Shown here: positions 1-9,540 of the stretch, piece after piece
Numbering within the stretch: the stretch's first letter is position 1
How the letters are laid out: each line of letters begins with the position of its first letter
Assembly (NCBI RefSeq): GCF_030263935.1
Contig: NZ_CP127162.1
Coordinates: forward strand, 147,501-195,000
Source of the DNA: Paenibacillus polygoni
GTDB taxonomy: Bacteria; Bacillota; Bacilli; Paenibacillales; Paenibacillaceae
DNA: 47,500 nt
Direction: 5' to 3'
Notes under the pieces: generated by a model
Databases searched by the model: none
What the model was told of the DNA's origin: nothing
What the model saw: the letters and a program-made list of their open reading frames with translations, nothing else
Translations under genes and position numbers: made by a program

Positions 1-1
1 T

Positions 2-829
2 AAAGAAGTAAACTCATTAGAACAGCTTGGAAGCTGGATTCAAGAGAGTGTAGATAAGGATAAGCCTTTGCCTTATCCTGAGGATCTTAGTGTGTATGAG
101 AAACAGTTTGCCAAGGGAATGATTCCTTTTTACCTAACGTATGAGGGAGCTCATGAATCTGGGATCTCACTTAAAGCTTTAAATAAACTACTCCAATCTT
201 ATTTTGACGGAAAAGTACTCTTAGTTCCCTTAGAAGAAGATAGATGGTCTATATTAGCTGAATTAGGTTTAGTATTAGATAATACGGATGAAGATATGGA
301 CCAAATGGCTCTGCAGCAAAAGATGCAGTTCTCCATTGAAGAAGAGCTTGCTGCCTTTACCGATGGTCTTCATGAGGTAATTGCAAATGAGTGGGTTGGG
401 GTCTTTCATCTATCCGTAGCTAAACCTCTATTCAATATAGCTTACTTACCTCCTACGATCTCTTTTCTTAGAGAAATAACGGAACTGGGTAAGAAGTTTA
501 AAGTTGGCGAGCATGTTTACTTTCCATGGCAATTTCATTTGGAACGTTTGATCTATAGTATACCTGAGGAAGTGAGAGCAAATTATCTAAAAGGAATGAG
601 TAACACCTCGATCCTTTTTGAGGATGAGACGATTTCTACTTTAGAGACCTTTTTTCAGATGGATTGTAACGTAAGTGAAACGGCAAAACGTCTTTATATT
701 CACCGTAATACTCTAATTTATCGCTTAGATAAGATAAAGCAAGAGACAGGACTTGATGTGCGTACCTTTAAAGATGCAGTATTGGTCAAGTTGACTCTCT
801 TCATGTACAAAGTGACGAAAACCTCTTAA
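2..829 (+). CDS. PucR/CdaR-type helix-turn-helix regulator, 5' end outside the window
   Basis: The frame is open to the left edge, so only the last 275 residues are visible and the true start lies upstream; a TTG at 68 is an internal codon, not a convincing start. The C-terminal end carries the PucR-family helix-turn-helix: a segment around visible residues 215-265 includes NVSETAKRLYIHRNTLIYRL and ends near a DVRTFKDAVLVKL stretch. The upstream part resembles the poorly conserved middle domain of these regulators and shows no motif I can name. Family members act as cytoplasmic DNA-binding activators or repressors of carbon or nitrogen metabolism. The gene precedes msmX in the same orientation with a 144-bp gap, so it may regulate msmX or belong to an upstream unit. 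The family call is firm; the target is unknown. Confidence 0.75.
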   Translation, partial: KEVNSLEQLGSWIQESVDKDKPLPYPEDLSVYEKQFAKGMIPFYLTYEGAHESGISLKALNKLLQSYFDGKVLLVPLEEDRWSILAELGLVLDNTDEDMDQMALQQKMQFSIEEELAAFTDGLHEVIANEWVGVFHLSVAKPLFNIAYLPPTISFLREITELGKKFKVGEHVYFPWQFHLERLIYSIPEEVRANYLKGMSNTSILFEDETISTLETFFQMDCNVSETAKRLYIHRNTLIYRLDKIKQETGLDVRTFKDAVLVKLTLFMYKVTKTS

Positions 830-923
830 TTTTTTTGTGTGAATTGTGCATAGTCACAAGCACGGTTCCCAGGTTATTATAAGAGCAGGAAATGAATTCG
901 ATTACATTATGCTATATCGTATA

Positions 924-937
924 TGTATTCGCTTTCA
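924..937. promoter_or_regulatory. Candidate catabolite-responsive element (cre) upstream of msmX
   Basis: The sequence TGTATTCGCTTTCA matches the CcpA operator consensus TGWNANCGNTNWCA at 13 of 14 positions on either strand. It lies 36 bp before the msmX start. CcpA with serine-phosphorylated HPr binds such sites in Bacillales. No clear promoter was located here, so whether it would repress or activate cannot be judged. Confidence 0.4.
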
Positions 938-973
938 TAATTAAATCGAAACGATGCTGAGGAGGCAATAATC

Positions 974-2098
974 ATGGCTGGTGTACGCTTAGAACATATT
1001 TACAAACAATATCCGGGTGCAGAAAAAGCAACAGTTGTTGATATTAACTTAGATATTAAAGACAAAGAATTTCTCGTTCTGGTAGGTCCGTCCGGTTGTG
1101 GTAAATCTACAACACTTCGGATGATCGCTGGCCTTGAGGAAATCTCCGATGGCAAACTATATATTGGGGATCGCGTTGTAAATGACGTAGCTCCTAAAGA
1201 TCGTGATATCGCGATGGTATTCCAATCTTACGCTCTTTATCCACATATGAACGTTTATCAAAATATGGCGTTTGGTTTGAAACTTCGTAAAGTGAAAAAA
1301 GAAGAAATCGATAAGAGTGTTCGTGAAGCAGCTAGAATTCTTGATATCGAGCATTTGCTGGATCGTAAACCAAAAGCTCTTTCCGGTGGTCAACGTCAGC
1401 GTGTAGCTTTGGGACGTGCAATCGTTCGTAACCCACAAGTTTTCTTGATGGATGAGCCGCTCTCTAACTTGGATGCGAAACTTCGTGGACAAATGCGTGC
1501 TGAAATCACTAAACTTGCGAAACGTCTTGAAACGACTGTTATCTACGTAACGCATGACCAAATCGAAGCGATGACGATGGGTGACCGTATCGTAGTAATG
1601 AAAGACGGCTTTATTCAACAAGCAGCTTCACCGGAAGAACTGTACAATCATCCTACAAACTTGTTTGTAGCTGGTTTTATTGGATCACCTACAATGAACT
1701 TTATTACTGGTAAATTGACGCAGCAAGGTGAAAGCCTTCGCTTCGCAGCAGCTGGTCTAGATGTAGAAATTCCACAAGGTAAAGCACAAATTCTTAAAGG
1801 CAAAGGTTATGCTGGCAAAGAAGTAATTCTGGGTGTTCGTCCAGAAGATATTCATGAAGAGCCAGTATTCTTGGAAGCTTCTCCACACACAGCTTTCACA
1901 GCTAAAGTAGATGTTAGTGAGAACCTTGGTCACGAATTGCTCTTGTACCTGAGTGGTGTAGGTAATGATGTAACGATCGCACGTGTTGATGGACGTTCCA
2001 ATACTCGCGATGGTAACACAGTTAAAATGGCAATTGATATGAACAAAGTTCATATCTTTGATAAAGAAACAGAAGCAAACGTACTTGTTCAAGATTAA
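974..2098 (+). CDS. msmX: MsmX/UgpC-type sugar ABC transporter ATP-binding protein
   Basis: This 374-residue protein is the ATPase that energises carbohydrate ABC importers from the cytoplasmic side. Visible motifs are Walker A GPSGCGKS (38-45), Q-loop Q84, signature LSGGQ (136-140), Walker B VFLMDE (156-161) and H-loop H194. They are followed by the C-terminal OB-type regulatory domain of the MalK/UgpC group. The start is fixed by GAGGAGG at about 959-965. In Bacillus, MsmX is shared by several importers that lack their own ATPase. Here it stands alone, with no permease or binding protein beside it, which fits that role. Codon use is even and rich in preferred codons, suggesting good expression. 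A strong terminator follows directly. The orthology to MsmX rather than another UgpC-like ATPase is inferred. Confidence 0.9.
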   Translation: MAGVRLEHIYKQYPGAEKATVVDINLDIKDKEFLVLVGPSGCGKSTTLRMIAGLEEISDGKLYIGDRVVNDVAPKDRDIAMVFQSYALYPHMNVYQNMAFGLKLRKVKKEEIDKSVREAARILDIEHLLDRKPKALSGGQRQRVALGRAIVRNPQVFLMDEPLSNLDAKLRGQMRAEITKLAKRLETTVIYVTHDQIEAMTMGDRIVVMKDGFIQQAASPEELYNHPTNLFVAGFIGSPTMNFITGKLTQQGESLRFAAAGLDVEIPQGKAQILKGKGYAGKEVILGVRPEDIHEEPVFLEASPHTAFTAKVDVSENLGHELLLYLSGVGNDVTIARVDGRSNTRDGNTVKMAIDMNKVHIFDKETEANVLVQD

Positions 2099-2121
2099 TA
2101 CAAGTATGATGCACTAAAAAA

Positions 2122-2166
2122 GGGGGTTGTCAGGCTTTTCTAAAGCCTGGCAGCCCCTTATTTTTA
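2122..2166 (+). terminator. Rho-independent terminator after msmX
   Basis: Nearly perfect arms at 2122-2138 and 2142-2158 form a hairpin of about 16 bp with a short loop, followed by a T-rich run. It separates msmX from the hprK unit. Confidence 0.85.
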
Positions 2167-2439
2167 ATTAAATAATATTAGGTTAAGAACATTATGGAAC
2201 ATTAAATTAATGAATAACTTTGATTGTTGAGAGTTGCGATAATTAAGAAAAACTAATGTTCTACTTCAGAAATACTACATGAAAGGTGCAACTTGCCGAA
2301 CATTGCAATCAACTTCATTTTCCGATACGATGAGTACAATGATAATCAGGTTAATATAGATAGAGAACTGTACATAATAGTGGCAACACTTTCTCTTTAA
2401 ATCCGCGTTATATTTGCCGTACCGAAAGGAAGATAAAAT

Positions 2440-3378
2440 ATGGCTAAAAAAGTAAAAGTATCGCAACTTGTTAATGAATTTCAAATGGAAGTTGTCTCAG
2501 GTGAAAATGGTCTAAAAAGACCAATCACGGTAGATGATCTGAACAGACCAGGCCTTGAGATGGCAGGATATTTTGAGTATTATCCATCAGAACGGGTACA
2601 GTTGCTAGGAAGAACTGAACTTGCTTTTGTTAAGATGCTGCCCGAGAAAGAACGTCGGGAACGTATGGAAGGTTTGTGTCACGAAGAAACACCTTGTATT
2701 GTTGTCACTCGTGGCCTCGATGTTCCTCAAGAACTGATTGATATCAGTAATGAGAAAGACCTGCCTGTACTGCGCAGTACGATGGCGACAACCATTCTAT
2801 CAAGCCGTATTACGGGATTCCTCGAAGGAAAGCTGGCTCCGACCACAACCATTCATGGTGTTCTTTGTGACGTATATGGCATCGGCCTACTCATAACAGG
2901 AAGCAGTGGAATTGGTAAAAGTGAGGCTGCTTTGGAGCTTGTTAAACGCGGTCATCGTCTTGTTGCCGATGATGCGGTTGAGATCAGCCAAACATCAGAC
3001 AATCAATTACACGGAACAGCACCAGAACTCATTCGTCATCTGCTTGAGATTCGGGGCGTCGGGATTATTAATGTTATGACCCTGTTTGGAGTAGGTGCCA
3101 TCCGTAATCATAAAAGAATTACACTCGTTGTCCGCTTAGAAGCTTGGCAGCAGGATAAGCAATATGACCGTCTGGGTCTTGATGAAGAGACAACTCGAAT
3201 TATTGATACCGATGTTCCGCTCGTCACCATTCCAGTACGTCCAGGCCGTAACCTTGGGGTTATTATTGAAGTGGCAGCGATGAATTTCCGTCTGAAGCGG
3301 ATGGGTGTGAATGCGGCTCTGCAATTTACGAATAAGCTGACAGCTACTATTGCTGAAGATAACGATGATATGGACTGA
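2440..3378 (+). CDS. hprK: HPr kinase/phosphorylase
   Basis: This bifunctional enzyme phosphorylates and dephosphorylates Ser46 of HPr according to glycolytic intermediates, and is the sensor of carbon catabolite control. The 312-residue length is normal. The N-terminal domain (1-130) is followed by catalytic H139, P-loop GSSGIGKS (154-161), the ADD element at 176-178 and the family signature [10 protein letters not shown] (203-212). GAAAGGAAG stands before the ATG. It opens a run hprK-lgt-ppaX-acetyltransferase in the order known from Bacillus. The 273 bp upstream, after the msmX terminator, is AT-rich and shows no promoter I would commit to. Its substrate HPr is encoded at 22,586 in this same window. 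Confidence 0.97.
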   Translation: MAKKVKVSQLVNEFQMEVVSGENGLKRPITVDDLNRPGLEMAGYFEYYPSERVQLLGRTELAFVKMLPEKERRERMEGLCHEETPCIVVTRGLDVPQELIDISNEKDLPVLRSTMATTILSSRITGFLEGKLAPTTTIHGVLCDVYGIGLLITGSSGIGKSEAALELVKRGHRLVADDAVEISQTSDNQLHGTAPELIRHLLEIRGVGIINVMTLFGVGAIRNHKRITLVVRLEAWQQDKQYDRLGLDEETTRIIDTDVPLVTIPVRPGRNLGVIIEVAAMNFRLKRMGVNAALQFTNKLTATIAEDNDDMD

Positions 3379-3494
3379 AAATTAGATTAAATAAACTATA
3401 GAATATAAACGAGTATGAACGGATTTTAAACTTGCGATAGAGGATGTAACAAGCCAGCATGGGTTATATTATCAACGAAACAGGGAGTGGGTAG

Positions 3495-4517
3495 ATGGGT
3501 ACCTTATTACTTGATCCGATTGCATTTTCTATCGGTTCGCTCAGTGTCCATTGGTATGGACTAATCTTGGGGACAGCAGCCATTGTAGGTCTGCTGCTCG
3601 CAATACAGGAGGGGAAACGTTTTGGAATCCCCTCTGATTTTTTCATGGATTTATTGCTGCTCGGCGTTCCTTCTGCTATTATCGGAGCACGAATTTACTA
3701 TGTAGCATTTACGTGGGATGACTATAAGAATAACTTATGGGATGTCTTTAAAATTTGGAATGGCGGTATTGCCATTTATGGAGCATTAATTGGTGCTATC
3801 ATCTGTGCCTTTTTCTATTTCCGGCATAAAGGTTATAATTTCTGGCGTATCGTGGATATTTGTGCTCCTTCTCTTATTATTGGACAGGCAATTGGTCGCT
3901 GGGGGAATTTCGTCAATCAGGAGGCATACGGCGGACCTGTAGATGAGTCTTTCCTTAGAAATACGCTACATCTACCTGACTTTATTGTAAACCAGATGAA
4001 TGTGCAGGGTACTTTTCATCACCCCACTTTTTTATATGAATCTCTCTGGAATATCGCAGGACTGATTATACTTCTTGTTTTACGTCGTCAAAAATTCATG
4101 CGTGCAGGAGAGTTATTCCTGTCCTATTTCATATGGTATTCAATCGGTCGGTTCTTTATCGAAGCACTGCGTACAGACAGCCTTGGATTCCAAGGTCCAG
4201 AGTGGCTTGCATCTCTCGTAAATGCTTTGTGGTCTCCTATGACCGCAATGGGATTTGAACTGGGTTATTTAGACCCTGCTTATGGAAATATCCGTATATC
4301 ACAAGTATTATCAATTGCAATTATTATCGTCGCTATTATCCTCATTGTAGTTAGACGCGTAACAGGCGCTTCAAATGAACGTTATATGGATCCGATTGTG
4401 TCCAGTAAGACTCCTGCAGATGGAGGTAGTGACAACGTTTCAGAACTAGAACGAAAAAAAGATCACAGAAATGAGTCATCTTCTATCGGTTCTGGTACTG
4501 ATCAGAAAAAGGAGTAA
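3495..4517 (+). CDS. lgt: Prolipoprotein diacylglyceryl transferase
   Basis: This integral membrane enzyme transfers diacylglycerol from phosphatidylglycerol to the lipobox cysteine of prolipoproteins, the first step of lipoprotein maturation. It has several hydrophobic segments, a conserved HWYG near residue 19, and the Lgt signature GRWGNFVNQE (134-143). At 340 residues it is longer than most Lgt proteins because of a polar, charged tail of about 40 residues after the last membrane segment (from about residue 300), which is likely cytoplasmic. The start follows GGGAGTGGG. A lipoprotein that would be a client is encoded at 39,276. It lies between hprK and ppaX with short spacing, probably in one transcript. 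Confidence 0.96.
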   Translation: MGTLLLDPIAFSIGSLSVHWYGLILGTAAIVGLLLAIQEGKRFGIPSDFFMDLLLLGVPSAIIGARIYYVAFTWDDYKNNLWDVFKIWNGGIAIYGALIGAIICAFFYFRHKGYNFWRIVDICAPSLIIGQAIGRWGNFVNQEAYGGPVDESFLRNTLHLPDFIVNQMNVQGTFHHPTFLYESLWNIAGLIILLVLRRQKFMRAGELFLSYFIWYSIGRFFIEALRTDSLGFQGPEWLASLVNALWSPMTAMGFELGYLDPAYGNIRISQVLSIAIIIVAIILIVVRRVTGASNERYMDPIVSSKTPADGGSDNVSELERKKDHRNESSSIGSGTDQKKE

Positions 4518-4535
4518 CAAAGGAGCAATAGCTAA

Positions 4536-5177
4536 ATGATTAAAACGGTTTTATTTGATTTAGATGGTACGATTATTGACACGAATGAGCTGATTATCAG
4601 CTCTTTCATCCATGTTTTGAATGAACTCGGTCCGGGCGCACTTTCTAGAGAAGAAATTATTCCTCATATGGGAGGCACACTGGAGCAGCAAATGCAGGCA
4701 TTTACCGGAAAACCTGATGTAGCCGAATATGTTACAGGATACCGTGCCTACAACTCGGTTCATCATGATGATATGGTGAAGCCTTTTCCGGGTGTAATGG
4801 ATGTAGTGAAGAAACTGCACGAGCAAGGGATACGTATGGGTGTAGTTACGACTAAAATAAGACCAAGTACCCTTCGAGTACTAGAACAGTTCGATCTTCT
4901 AAAATATATGGAGTCCATCGTCACAGTATCGGATGTAACTCATCCAAAGCCGCATCCAGAACCGGTTCTTACTGCGGTGAAGCAGCTTCAGGTGGATCCA
5001 TCGGAGACGCTAATGGTAGGCGATAGTCCAGTCGACATTCAATCCGCCAAAGCAGCTGGCGTTAAGGCAGCAGGTGTAGCTTGGTCCCTAAAAGGGGAAG
5101 CGAAGCTTAGAGAGTATGACCCTGATTATATTTTGCATGATATGCATGACATTCTTACTCTGACCAAGAAGGAGTAG
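4536..5177 (+). CDS. ppaX: Pyrophosphatase PpaX, HAD family
   Basis: This 213-residue protein has the HAD-family motifs: nucleophile DLDGT with D8 and D10, threonines 105-106 as motif II, K138 as motif III and GDSPVD (162-167) as motif IV. In Bacillus, PpaX hydrolyses the pyrophosphate released when HprK dephosphorylates seryl-phosphorylated HPr. Its position two genes after hprK supports this function over that of a general phosphoglycolate phosphatase. AAAGGAG precedes the ATG, and lgt ends 18 bp upstream. Bacillus subtilis has an extra gene (yvoD) between lgt and ppaX that is absent here. Confidence 0.92.
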   Translation: MIKTVLFDLDGTIIDTNELIISSFIHVLNELGPGALSREEIIPHMGGTLEQQMQAFTGKPDVAEYVTGYRAYNSVHHDDMVKPFPGVMDVVKKLHEQGIRMGVVTTKIRPSTLRVLEQFDLLKYMESIVTVSDVTHPKPHPEPVLTAVKQLQVDPSETLMVGDSPVDIQSAKAAGVKAAGVAWSLKGEAKLREYDPDYILHDMHDILTLTKKE

Positions 5178-5185
5178 TAAATACT

Positions 5186-5695
5186 GTGAGGAAGCTGGAA
5201 CGTTATCCCGTTGAAGAGCAGAATGCACTATGGCATATCTATCGAACGGTTAGTCCCTTCAAAGGGGTTCGTAACTTCGTCTGGGTGCAGCTAGCAAGAT
5301 ATTGTCCCATCTTACCTTTGAAAAATTGGATTTACAAAAGCCGTCTTCGCATGGAAGTGGGAGATCACACGGCATTTGCACTAATGGTGATGGTCGATGT
5401 GTTTTTCCCAGAACGGATCCATGTAGGAACCAATTCTGTAATAGGATATAACACAACGATTTTGGCACATGAGTATCTCATTCATGAATATCGCCTGGGT
5501 GATGTATGGATTGGTGATAATGTATTAATCGGTGCGAACACGACGATCCTGCCTGGAGTAACCATTGGGGATGGAGCAGTGGTTGCCGCAGGTTCTGTGG
5601 TTCATAAGAATGTGGCTGCAGGCGCTTTTGTCGGGGGTAATCCTTTGCGGGAACTTGGTTCTCAGCGGGAAAGCGGAAGTAGCACACTACACTAA
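5186..5695 (+). CDS. yvoF: YvoF-like hexapeptide-repeat acyltransferase
   Basis: The 169-residue protein has a left-handed beta-helix signature with successive hexapeptide turns between about residues 75 and 155, such as IGDNVLIGANTTILPGVTIG. This is typical of acetyl- or succinyl-CoA-dependent O-acyltransferases. The start is GTG at 5186, 12 bp after the preceding AAGGAG, which itself overlaps the end of ppaX. The position matches yvoF in Bacillus. The acceptor is unknown; sugar or cell-wall acceptors are common in the family. It is the last gene of the hprK run, ending just before a terminator. Confidence 0.82.
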   Translation: MRKLERYPVEEQNALWHIYRTVSPFKGVRNFVWVQLARYCPILPLKNWIYKSRLRMEVGDHTAFALMVMVDVFFPERIHVGTNSVIGYNTTILAHEYLIHEYRLGDVWIGDNVLIGANTTILPGVTIGDGAVVAAGSVVHKNVAAGAFVGGNPLRELGSQRESGSSTLH

Positions 5696-5733
5696 AGAGT
5701 TCTCTTTACACCTAAAAGAATAGAAAGTATGGA

Positions 5734-5761
5734 AGACCGCTTATCGAGCGGTCTTTTTTTT
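5734..5761 (+). terminator. Rho-independent terminator after the hprK-lgt-ppaX-yvoF run
   Basis: Perfect 8-bp arms AGACCGCT/AGCGGTCT enclose a 5-base loop and are followed by eight T residues. Confidence 0.92.
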
Positions 5762-5824
5762 GTGATATAACCCTTTTAATCAAATTATGGGTGTACATAC
5801 AGCAGTTTAGAAGAAGACAAAGAA

Positions 5825-5854
5825 TTGACGATAAAAGGGAAATCGTGGTAAGAT
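5825..5854 (+). promoter_or_regulatory. SigA-type promoter of the histidine operon
   Basis: The -35 box TTGACG (5825-5830) and -10 box TAAGAT (5849-5854) are separated by 18 bp. Transcription would begin near 5861, leaving a leader of about 125 nt before hisZ. I found no T-box or leader-peptide attenuator in that leader. Confidence 0.65.
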
Positions 5855-5987
5855 ACCGAATAATACTTTAATTTGTTAGATTGGTAGCACTTTAATGCAG
5901 TGAAGATAAGATAAAGATTACAGTAAAAATCATGGATAACGAATCCGGTGTGAATGTTAGGAACTATAGATGCAGAGGTGAACAGAA

Positions 5988-7208
5988 ATGACCAAACCAA
6001 AAGGTTTTGAAAAGCCAGCCGGTGTACGTGATTACCTTCCTCATGTCGTAGATAAGTTGAGACGGATCGAACATAGAGTGCTGGAATGTATGAGCAGCTG
6101 GGGATATCGGCAGATTATTACCCCTTCCATGGAATATTACGATACCGTAGGTGTGGCTAGTTCAACGTCCGATCAAAAACTGTTTAAGTTGTTAAACAAC
6201 CGGGGAACGACACTCGTGCTCCGTTCCGATATGACAGCACCGATTGCGAGAGTAGTCTCTTCTATGCTTAAGGATGAGAAGTTGCCTCTACGGCTTTCGT
6301 ATCATGCGAATGTATTCCGGGCGATTGAAGAAGAAGCAGGACGTGAAGCAGAATTCTTTCAAACCGGTGTAGAACTGGTCGGCGATGACTCACCCGAAGC
6401 AGACGCTGAGGTTGTAGCTCTAGCGATCAGTTCCCTACAGGCGGCTGGAGTGACGTCATTTAAAATAGCGATGGGTCATGTGGGATTCTTGAATGGTTTA
6501 CTCGGTGAGATTATCCCAGAAGAAGTAGATTTGCAAGAAGAATTAAAGGCAGTACTACTGAAGCGTGACTATGTAGGTTACCGTGAGAAAATTGAAGATT
6601 TGTCATTATCATCAGAGCAAAAAGAGCGACTTGAGACTATATTACGTCTTCGGGGCGGAAAAGAAATAGGTGAGCGTGCTGAATCATTGGTCTCAAGTGA
6701 TGAAGCACGAAATTCAGTGCAGCATCTGTGCGCAGTGTGGGAAGTACTCGAAGCTTATGGAGTATCAGAACATGTACTGATCGATTTAACGATGCTTGGC
6801 GATTTTTCATACTACACAGGAATGACGTTTGAGGGATACGCATCAGAACTTGGATTTCCGGTATGCAGCGGGGGCAGGTATGACAAGTTGCTAAAACAGT
6901 TTGGGAAAGACATTCCCGCGACGGGTTTTGCAATAAAGACAAACCGAATCATTGATGGAGTGCAAGGAATTCGAGCAGAGCAGCCGCTTCCTGTACTTAT
7001 TGAATATACGAAGGAACACCGAGTAGAGGCTTTATCTCAAGCATTGCAGCTAAGAACGGAAGGACGGACCGTCGTCACTAGACTCATGCAAAGAGTAGAG
7101 GATCGTTATCACCAGGGTGTAGATACAAATGAGCAGGGAAGTAACTGTGCGGTGTCTACCCTTCAAGGGAAATACGAAAAAATATATACGTACAGCAGTC
7201 CGTTATAG
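5988..7208 (+). CDS. hisZ: ATP phosphoribosyltransferase regulatory subunit
   Basis: HisZ is a catalytically inactive paralogue of histidyl-tRNA synthetase. It binds short-form HisG to make the active, histidine-inhibited first enzyme of histidine synthesis. The 406-residue protein shows the class II synthetase fold: PAGVRDYLP near the N-terminus, motif 2-like LVLRSDMTAPIARV (residues about 76-90), and a glycine-rich FPVCSGGRYDKLL near 290-300 resembling motif 3. It lacks the full anticodon-binding domain of HisS. AGAGGTGA precedes the ATG. It is the first gene of the his operon, and its presence matches the short HisG encoded next. Confidence 0.95.
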   Translation: MTKPKGFEKPAGVRDYLPHVVDKLRRIEHRVLECMSSWGYRQIITPSMEYYDTVGVASSTSDQKLFKLLNNRGTTLVLRSDMTAPIARVVSSMLKDEKLPLRLSYHANVFRAIEEEAGREAEFFQTGVELVGDDSPEADAEVVALAISSLQAAGVTSFKIAMGHVGFLNGLLGEIIPEEVDLQEELKAVLLKRDYVGYREKIEDLSLSSEQKERLETILRLRGGKEIGERAESLVSSDEARNSVQHLCAVWEVLEAYGVSEHVLIDLTMLGDFSYYTGMTFEGYASELGFPVCSGGRYDKLLKQFGKDIPATGFAIKTNRIIDGVQGIRAEQPLPVLIEYTKEHRVEALSQALQLRTEGRTVVTRLMQRVEDRYHQGVDTNEQGSNCAVSTLQGKYEKIYTYSSPL

Positions 7209-7245
7209 ATCTGCCTAAGTATCAAATAAGAAAGGAGCAAGGCAT

Positions 7246-7881
7246 ATGAGTGAAATTTTAAAAGTAGCGATGCCCAAAGGGCGAATCTATAAAAAAGCAT
7301 CTCAATTGTTCCGCGCAGCAGGCATATACATTCCCGAGGATATTGACGATACAAGAAAGCTCGTCATTCCTATTCCAGAAGCATCTTTAGAGTTCATTAT
7401 GGCGAAGCCTGTTGATGTTCCTACGTACGTAGAATATGGAGCGGCTGATATCGGGATTGTGGGAAAAGATGTGCTTTTAGAAGAAAATCGTGACGTATAC
7501 GAACTGCTCGATCTTGGTATCGCCAGATGCCGTATGTCTGTGATCGGGTTACCTGATTGGGAGCCAGGCATTAGGCAGAGAGTAGCGACGAAATATCCGA
7601 ATGTGGCTTCACAATATTTTCGTGAGCAAGGGCAGCAAGTAGAAGTTATTAAACTAAATGGATCAATTGAACTTGCACCGCTAATTGGCTTAGCTGATCG
7701 AATTGTAGATATGGTAGAGACAGGGCAGACCTTAAAAGAGAACGGTCTTATTGAACTTGACAGCATGTTTGATATTACAAGTCGTTTGATTGCGAACCGA
7801 GTTAGTTATCGTATGAAAAACGATCAAATTCAAGGGATTTGTGATTCATTGCAACAAGTCATCAATGCAGCAGCAAGGTAA
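7246..7881 (+). CDS. hisG: ATP phosphoribosyltransferase, short catalytic form
   Basis: It condenses ATP with PRPP to phosphoribosyl-ATP, the committed step of histidine synthesis. At 211 residues this is the short form, lacking the C-terminal regulatory domain and depending on HisZ. The family signature lies at about residues 129-158 and includes [15 protein letters not shown] followed by a PRPP-binding [17 protein letters not shown] is well placed before the ATG. The gap to hisD is 212 bp with small inverted repeats but no gene. Confidence 0.97.
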   Translation: MSEILKVAMPKGRIYKKASQLFRAAGIYIPEDIDDTRKLVIPIPEASLEFIMAKPVDVPTYVEYGAADIGIVGKDVLLEENRDVYELLDLGIARCRMSVIGLPDWEPGIRQRVATKYPNVASQYFREQGQQVEVIKLNGSIELAPLIGLADRIVDMVETGQTLKENGLIELDSMFDITSRLIANRVSYRMKNDQIQGICDSLQQVINAAAR

Positions 7882-8093
7882 TCATAAATGATACTCATTT
7901 GCCTGAGGGCAGGAATGCAGGTCCATAGAGGCTAGAGCTAGTAATGAAGATGTTAGATAAATAGATAGATTTATTAGAAGCAAATTGCTTTAGATAGAGG
8001 CTCAGATAACGAAATGTAATGGCGTTTTTAGCATCTATGAAGGTGCATTTCTGCTCAGTGAAGACATTATTTAAAGATAGGGAGTGGAGTGAG

Positions 8094-9383
8094 ATGAAAA
8101 TTGTAGCAGCTCAGGATTTTCGTCTGGATCGGAATGTGGATTATGGAACAAACGAACAGAATGAATCAGTTCGCCAAATCGTTTCCACTGTTCGTAACGA
8201 AGGGGATTCCGCAGTACTCAGGTATACCGCGGAGCATGACCGTGTAGTTCTTACTCCAGAACAGCTCAGAGTAACGAAGGAAGAAATGATGGCAGCCTAC
8301 GATAAGGTAGATCGCGATTTTGTATCTCATATTCGCGAAGCTGCTAACAATATCCGTAGATTTCATGAGAAGCAAAAGCGGAATTCATGGATGGATTTTG
8401 AACCCGATGGAAGCCTGTTCGGCCAAATTATTAGACCGCTTGATCGGGTTGGGGTCTATGTACCTGGAGGGAAAGCGGCTTACCCATCCTCTGTACTCAT
8501 GAATGTTATTCCAGCGCAAGTGGCGGGTGTGAAAGAGATTGTGATGGTTACACCGCCAGCTACAAGTGGCGGTGAAGGGATTAACCCGTACATTCTCGTT
8601 GCTGCTGCGGAAGCAGGCGTAAGCGAGATGTACCGGGTCGGCGGCGCTCAGGCTATAGCGGCGCTGGCTTACGGCACAGAAAGTATTCGCAAGGTCGACA
8701 AGATATGTGGACCAGGCAATATTTATGTGGCGCTCGCGAAGCGAGAGGTGTTCGGTGCCGTCGATATTGATAGTATCGCAGGGCCAAGCGAGATTGTCGT
8801 GCTGGCTGATGAAACGGCGAGAGCCGAATATGTAGCAGCCGACTTATTGTCTCAAGCCGAACATGATGAGATGGCTTCTGCTATTCTTGTCACAACTTCT
8901 AAGCTGCTGGCAGAGGAAGTGCAGGCAGAGGTGGAAAAGCAACTAAGCCAGCTGCCAAGGGAGAAGATTGCTCGTGCTTCAATCGATTGTCACGGCAGTA
9001 TTATTGTTGTTAATTCTGTGCTTGAAGGTGTTGAAGTGGTCAACAAGCTCGCACCGGAACATCTAGAAGTGATGGTTCAAGAGCCGATGTCCTATGTATC
9101 TCATATCCGGCATGCGGGGGCTATTTTCCTTGGGCCGTACAGCTCGGAGCCTGTCGGGGATTATTTTGCAGGTCCTAACCATATCATCCCGACGAACGGA
9201 ACAGCGAGATACGCATCGCCCGTGGATGTAGATGATTTCACTAAGAAATCAAGCTTAATTTACTATAGCAAGGAAGCATTACTAGCAAATGGAGAAGCAA
9301 TTATTGGGCTTGCTCGTCATGAGGGGCTAGAAGGGCATGCACGGGCAATTGAAGTCCGGTTAAAGCGAGAAAAACAAAGTTAA
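8094..9383 (+). CDS. hisD: Histidinol dehydrogenase
   Basis: It oxidises histidinol to histidine in two NAD-dependent steps, the last two steps of the pathway. The frame is open upstream to an ATG at 8019, but the start at 8094 is preferred: it has GGGAGTGGAG just upstream and gives 429 residues, the usual size. Zinc ligands Q254, H257, D356 and H415 and the catalytic pair E322-H323 are all in place, as is the AEHDE segment at 256-260. It is preceded by a 212-bp gap and followed by a 205-bp gap containing a 12-bp tandem repeat, so the operon is looser here than elsewhere. Confidence 0.96.
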   Translation: MKIVAAQDFRLDRNVDYGTNEQNESVRQIVSTVRNEGDSAVLRYTAEHDRVVLTPEQLRVTKEEMMAAYDKVDRDFVSHIREAANNIRRFHEKQKRNSWMDFEPDGSLFGQIIRPLDRVGVYVPGGKAAYPSSVLMNVIPAQVAGVKEIVMVTPPATSGGEGINPYILVAAAEAGVSEMYRVGGAQAIAALAYGTESIRKVDKICGPGNIYVALAKREVFGAVDIDSIAGPSEIVVLADETARAEYVAADLLSQAEHDEMASAILVTTSKLLAEEVQAEVEKQLSQLPREKIARASIDCHGSIIVVNSVLEGVEVVNKLAPEHLEVMVQEPMSYVSHIRHAGAIFLGPYSSEPVGDYFAGPNHIIPTNGTARYASPVDVDDFTKKSSLIYYSKEALLANGEAIIGLARHEGLEGHARAIEVRLKREKQS

Positions 9384-9468
9384 TGTTCGGTTAAAGCATG
9401 GAAACAAGGATGAGCGCATCTAAAAGTCAGACTTTGTTGATCTTCTAATAGAGTGACCAGCGCGCTGT

Positions 9469-9540
9469 AACGTATACAGTACGACATACAGTACGACATA
9501 CAGTACGACATACAGTAAGACAAACAGCAAGACAGCAAAT
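9469..9540 (+). repeat. 12-bp tandem repeat between hisD and hisB
   Basis: Three identical copies of ACGACATACAGT (9481-9516) are flanked by diverged copies at 9469-9480, 9517-9528 and 9529-9540, about six units in all. No plus-strand gene covers the array. The unit has no strong internal dyad. Confidence 0.9.

Noticed and set aside
2167..2439. A small gene between msmX and hprK
   Set aside because: No plus-strand frame has a plausible start and ribosome-binding site, and the minus-strand frame of 69 codons has a low-quality translation.
5855..5987. Attenuator or riboswitch in the his operon leader
   Set aside because: No histidine-codon run, T-box or terminator hairpin could be found in the leader.
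8019..8093. hisD starting at 8019
   Set aside because: The additional 25 residues have no family match and the ribosome-binding site lies before 8094.
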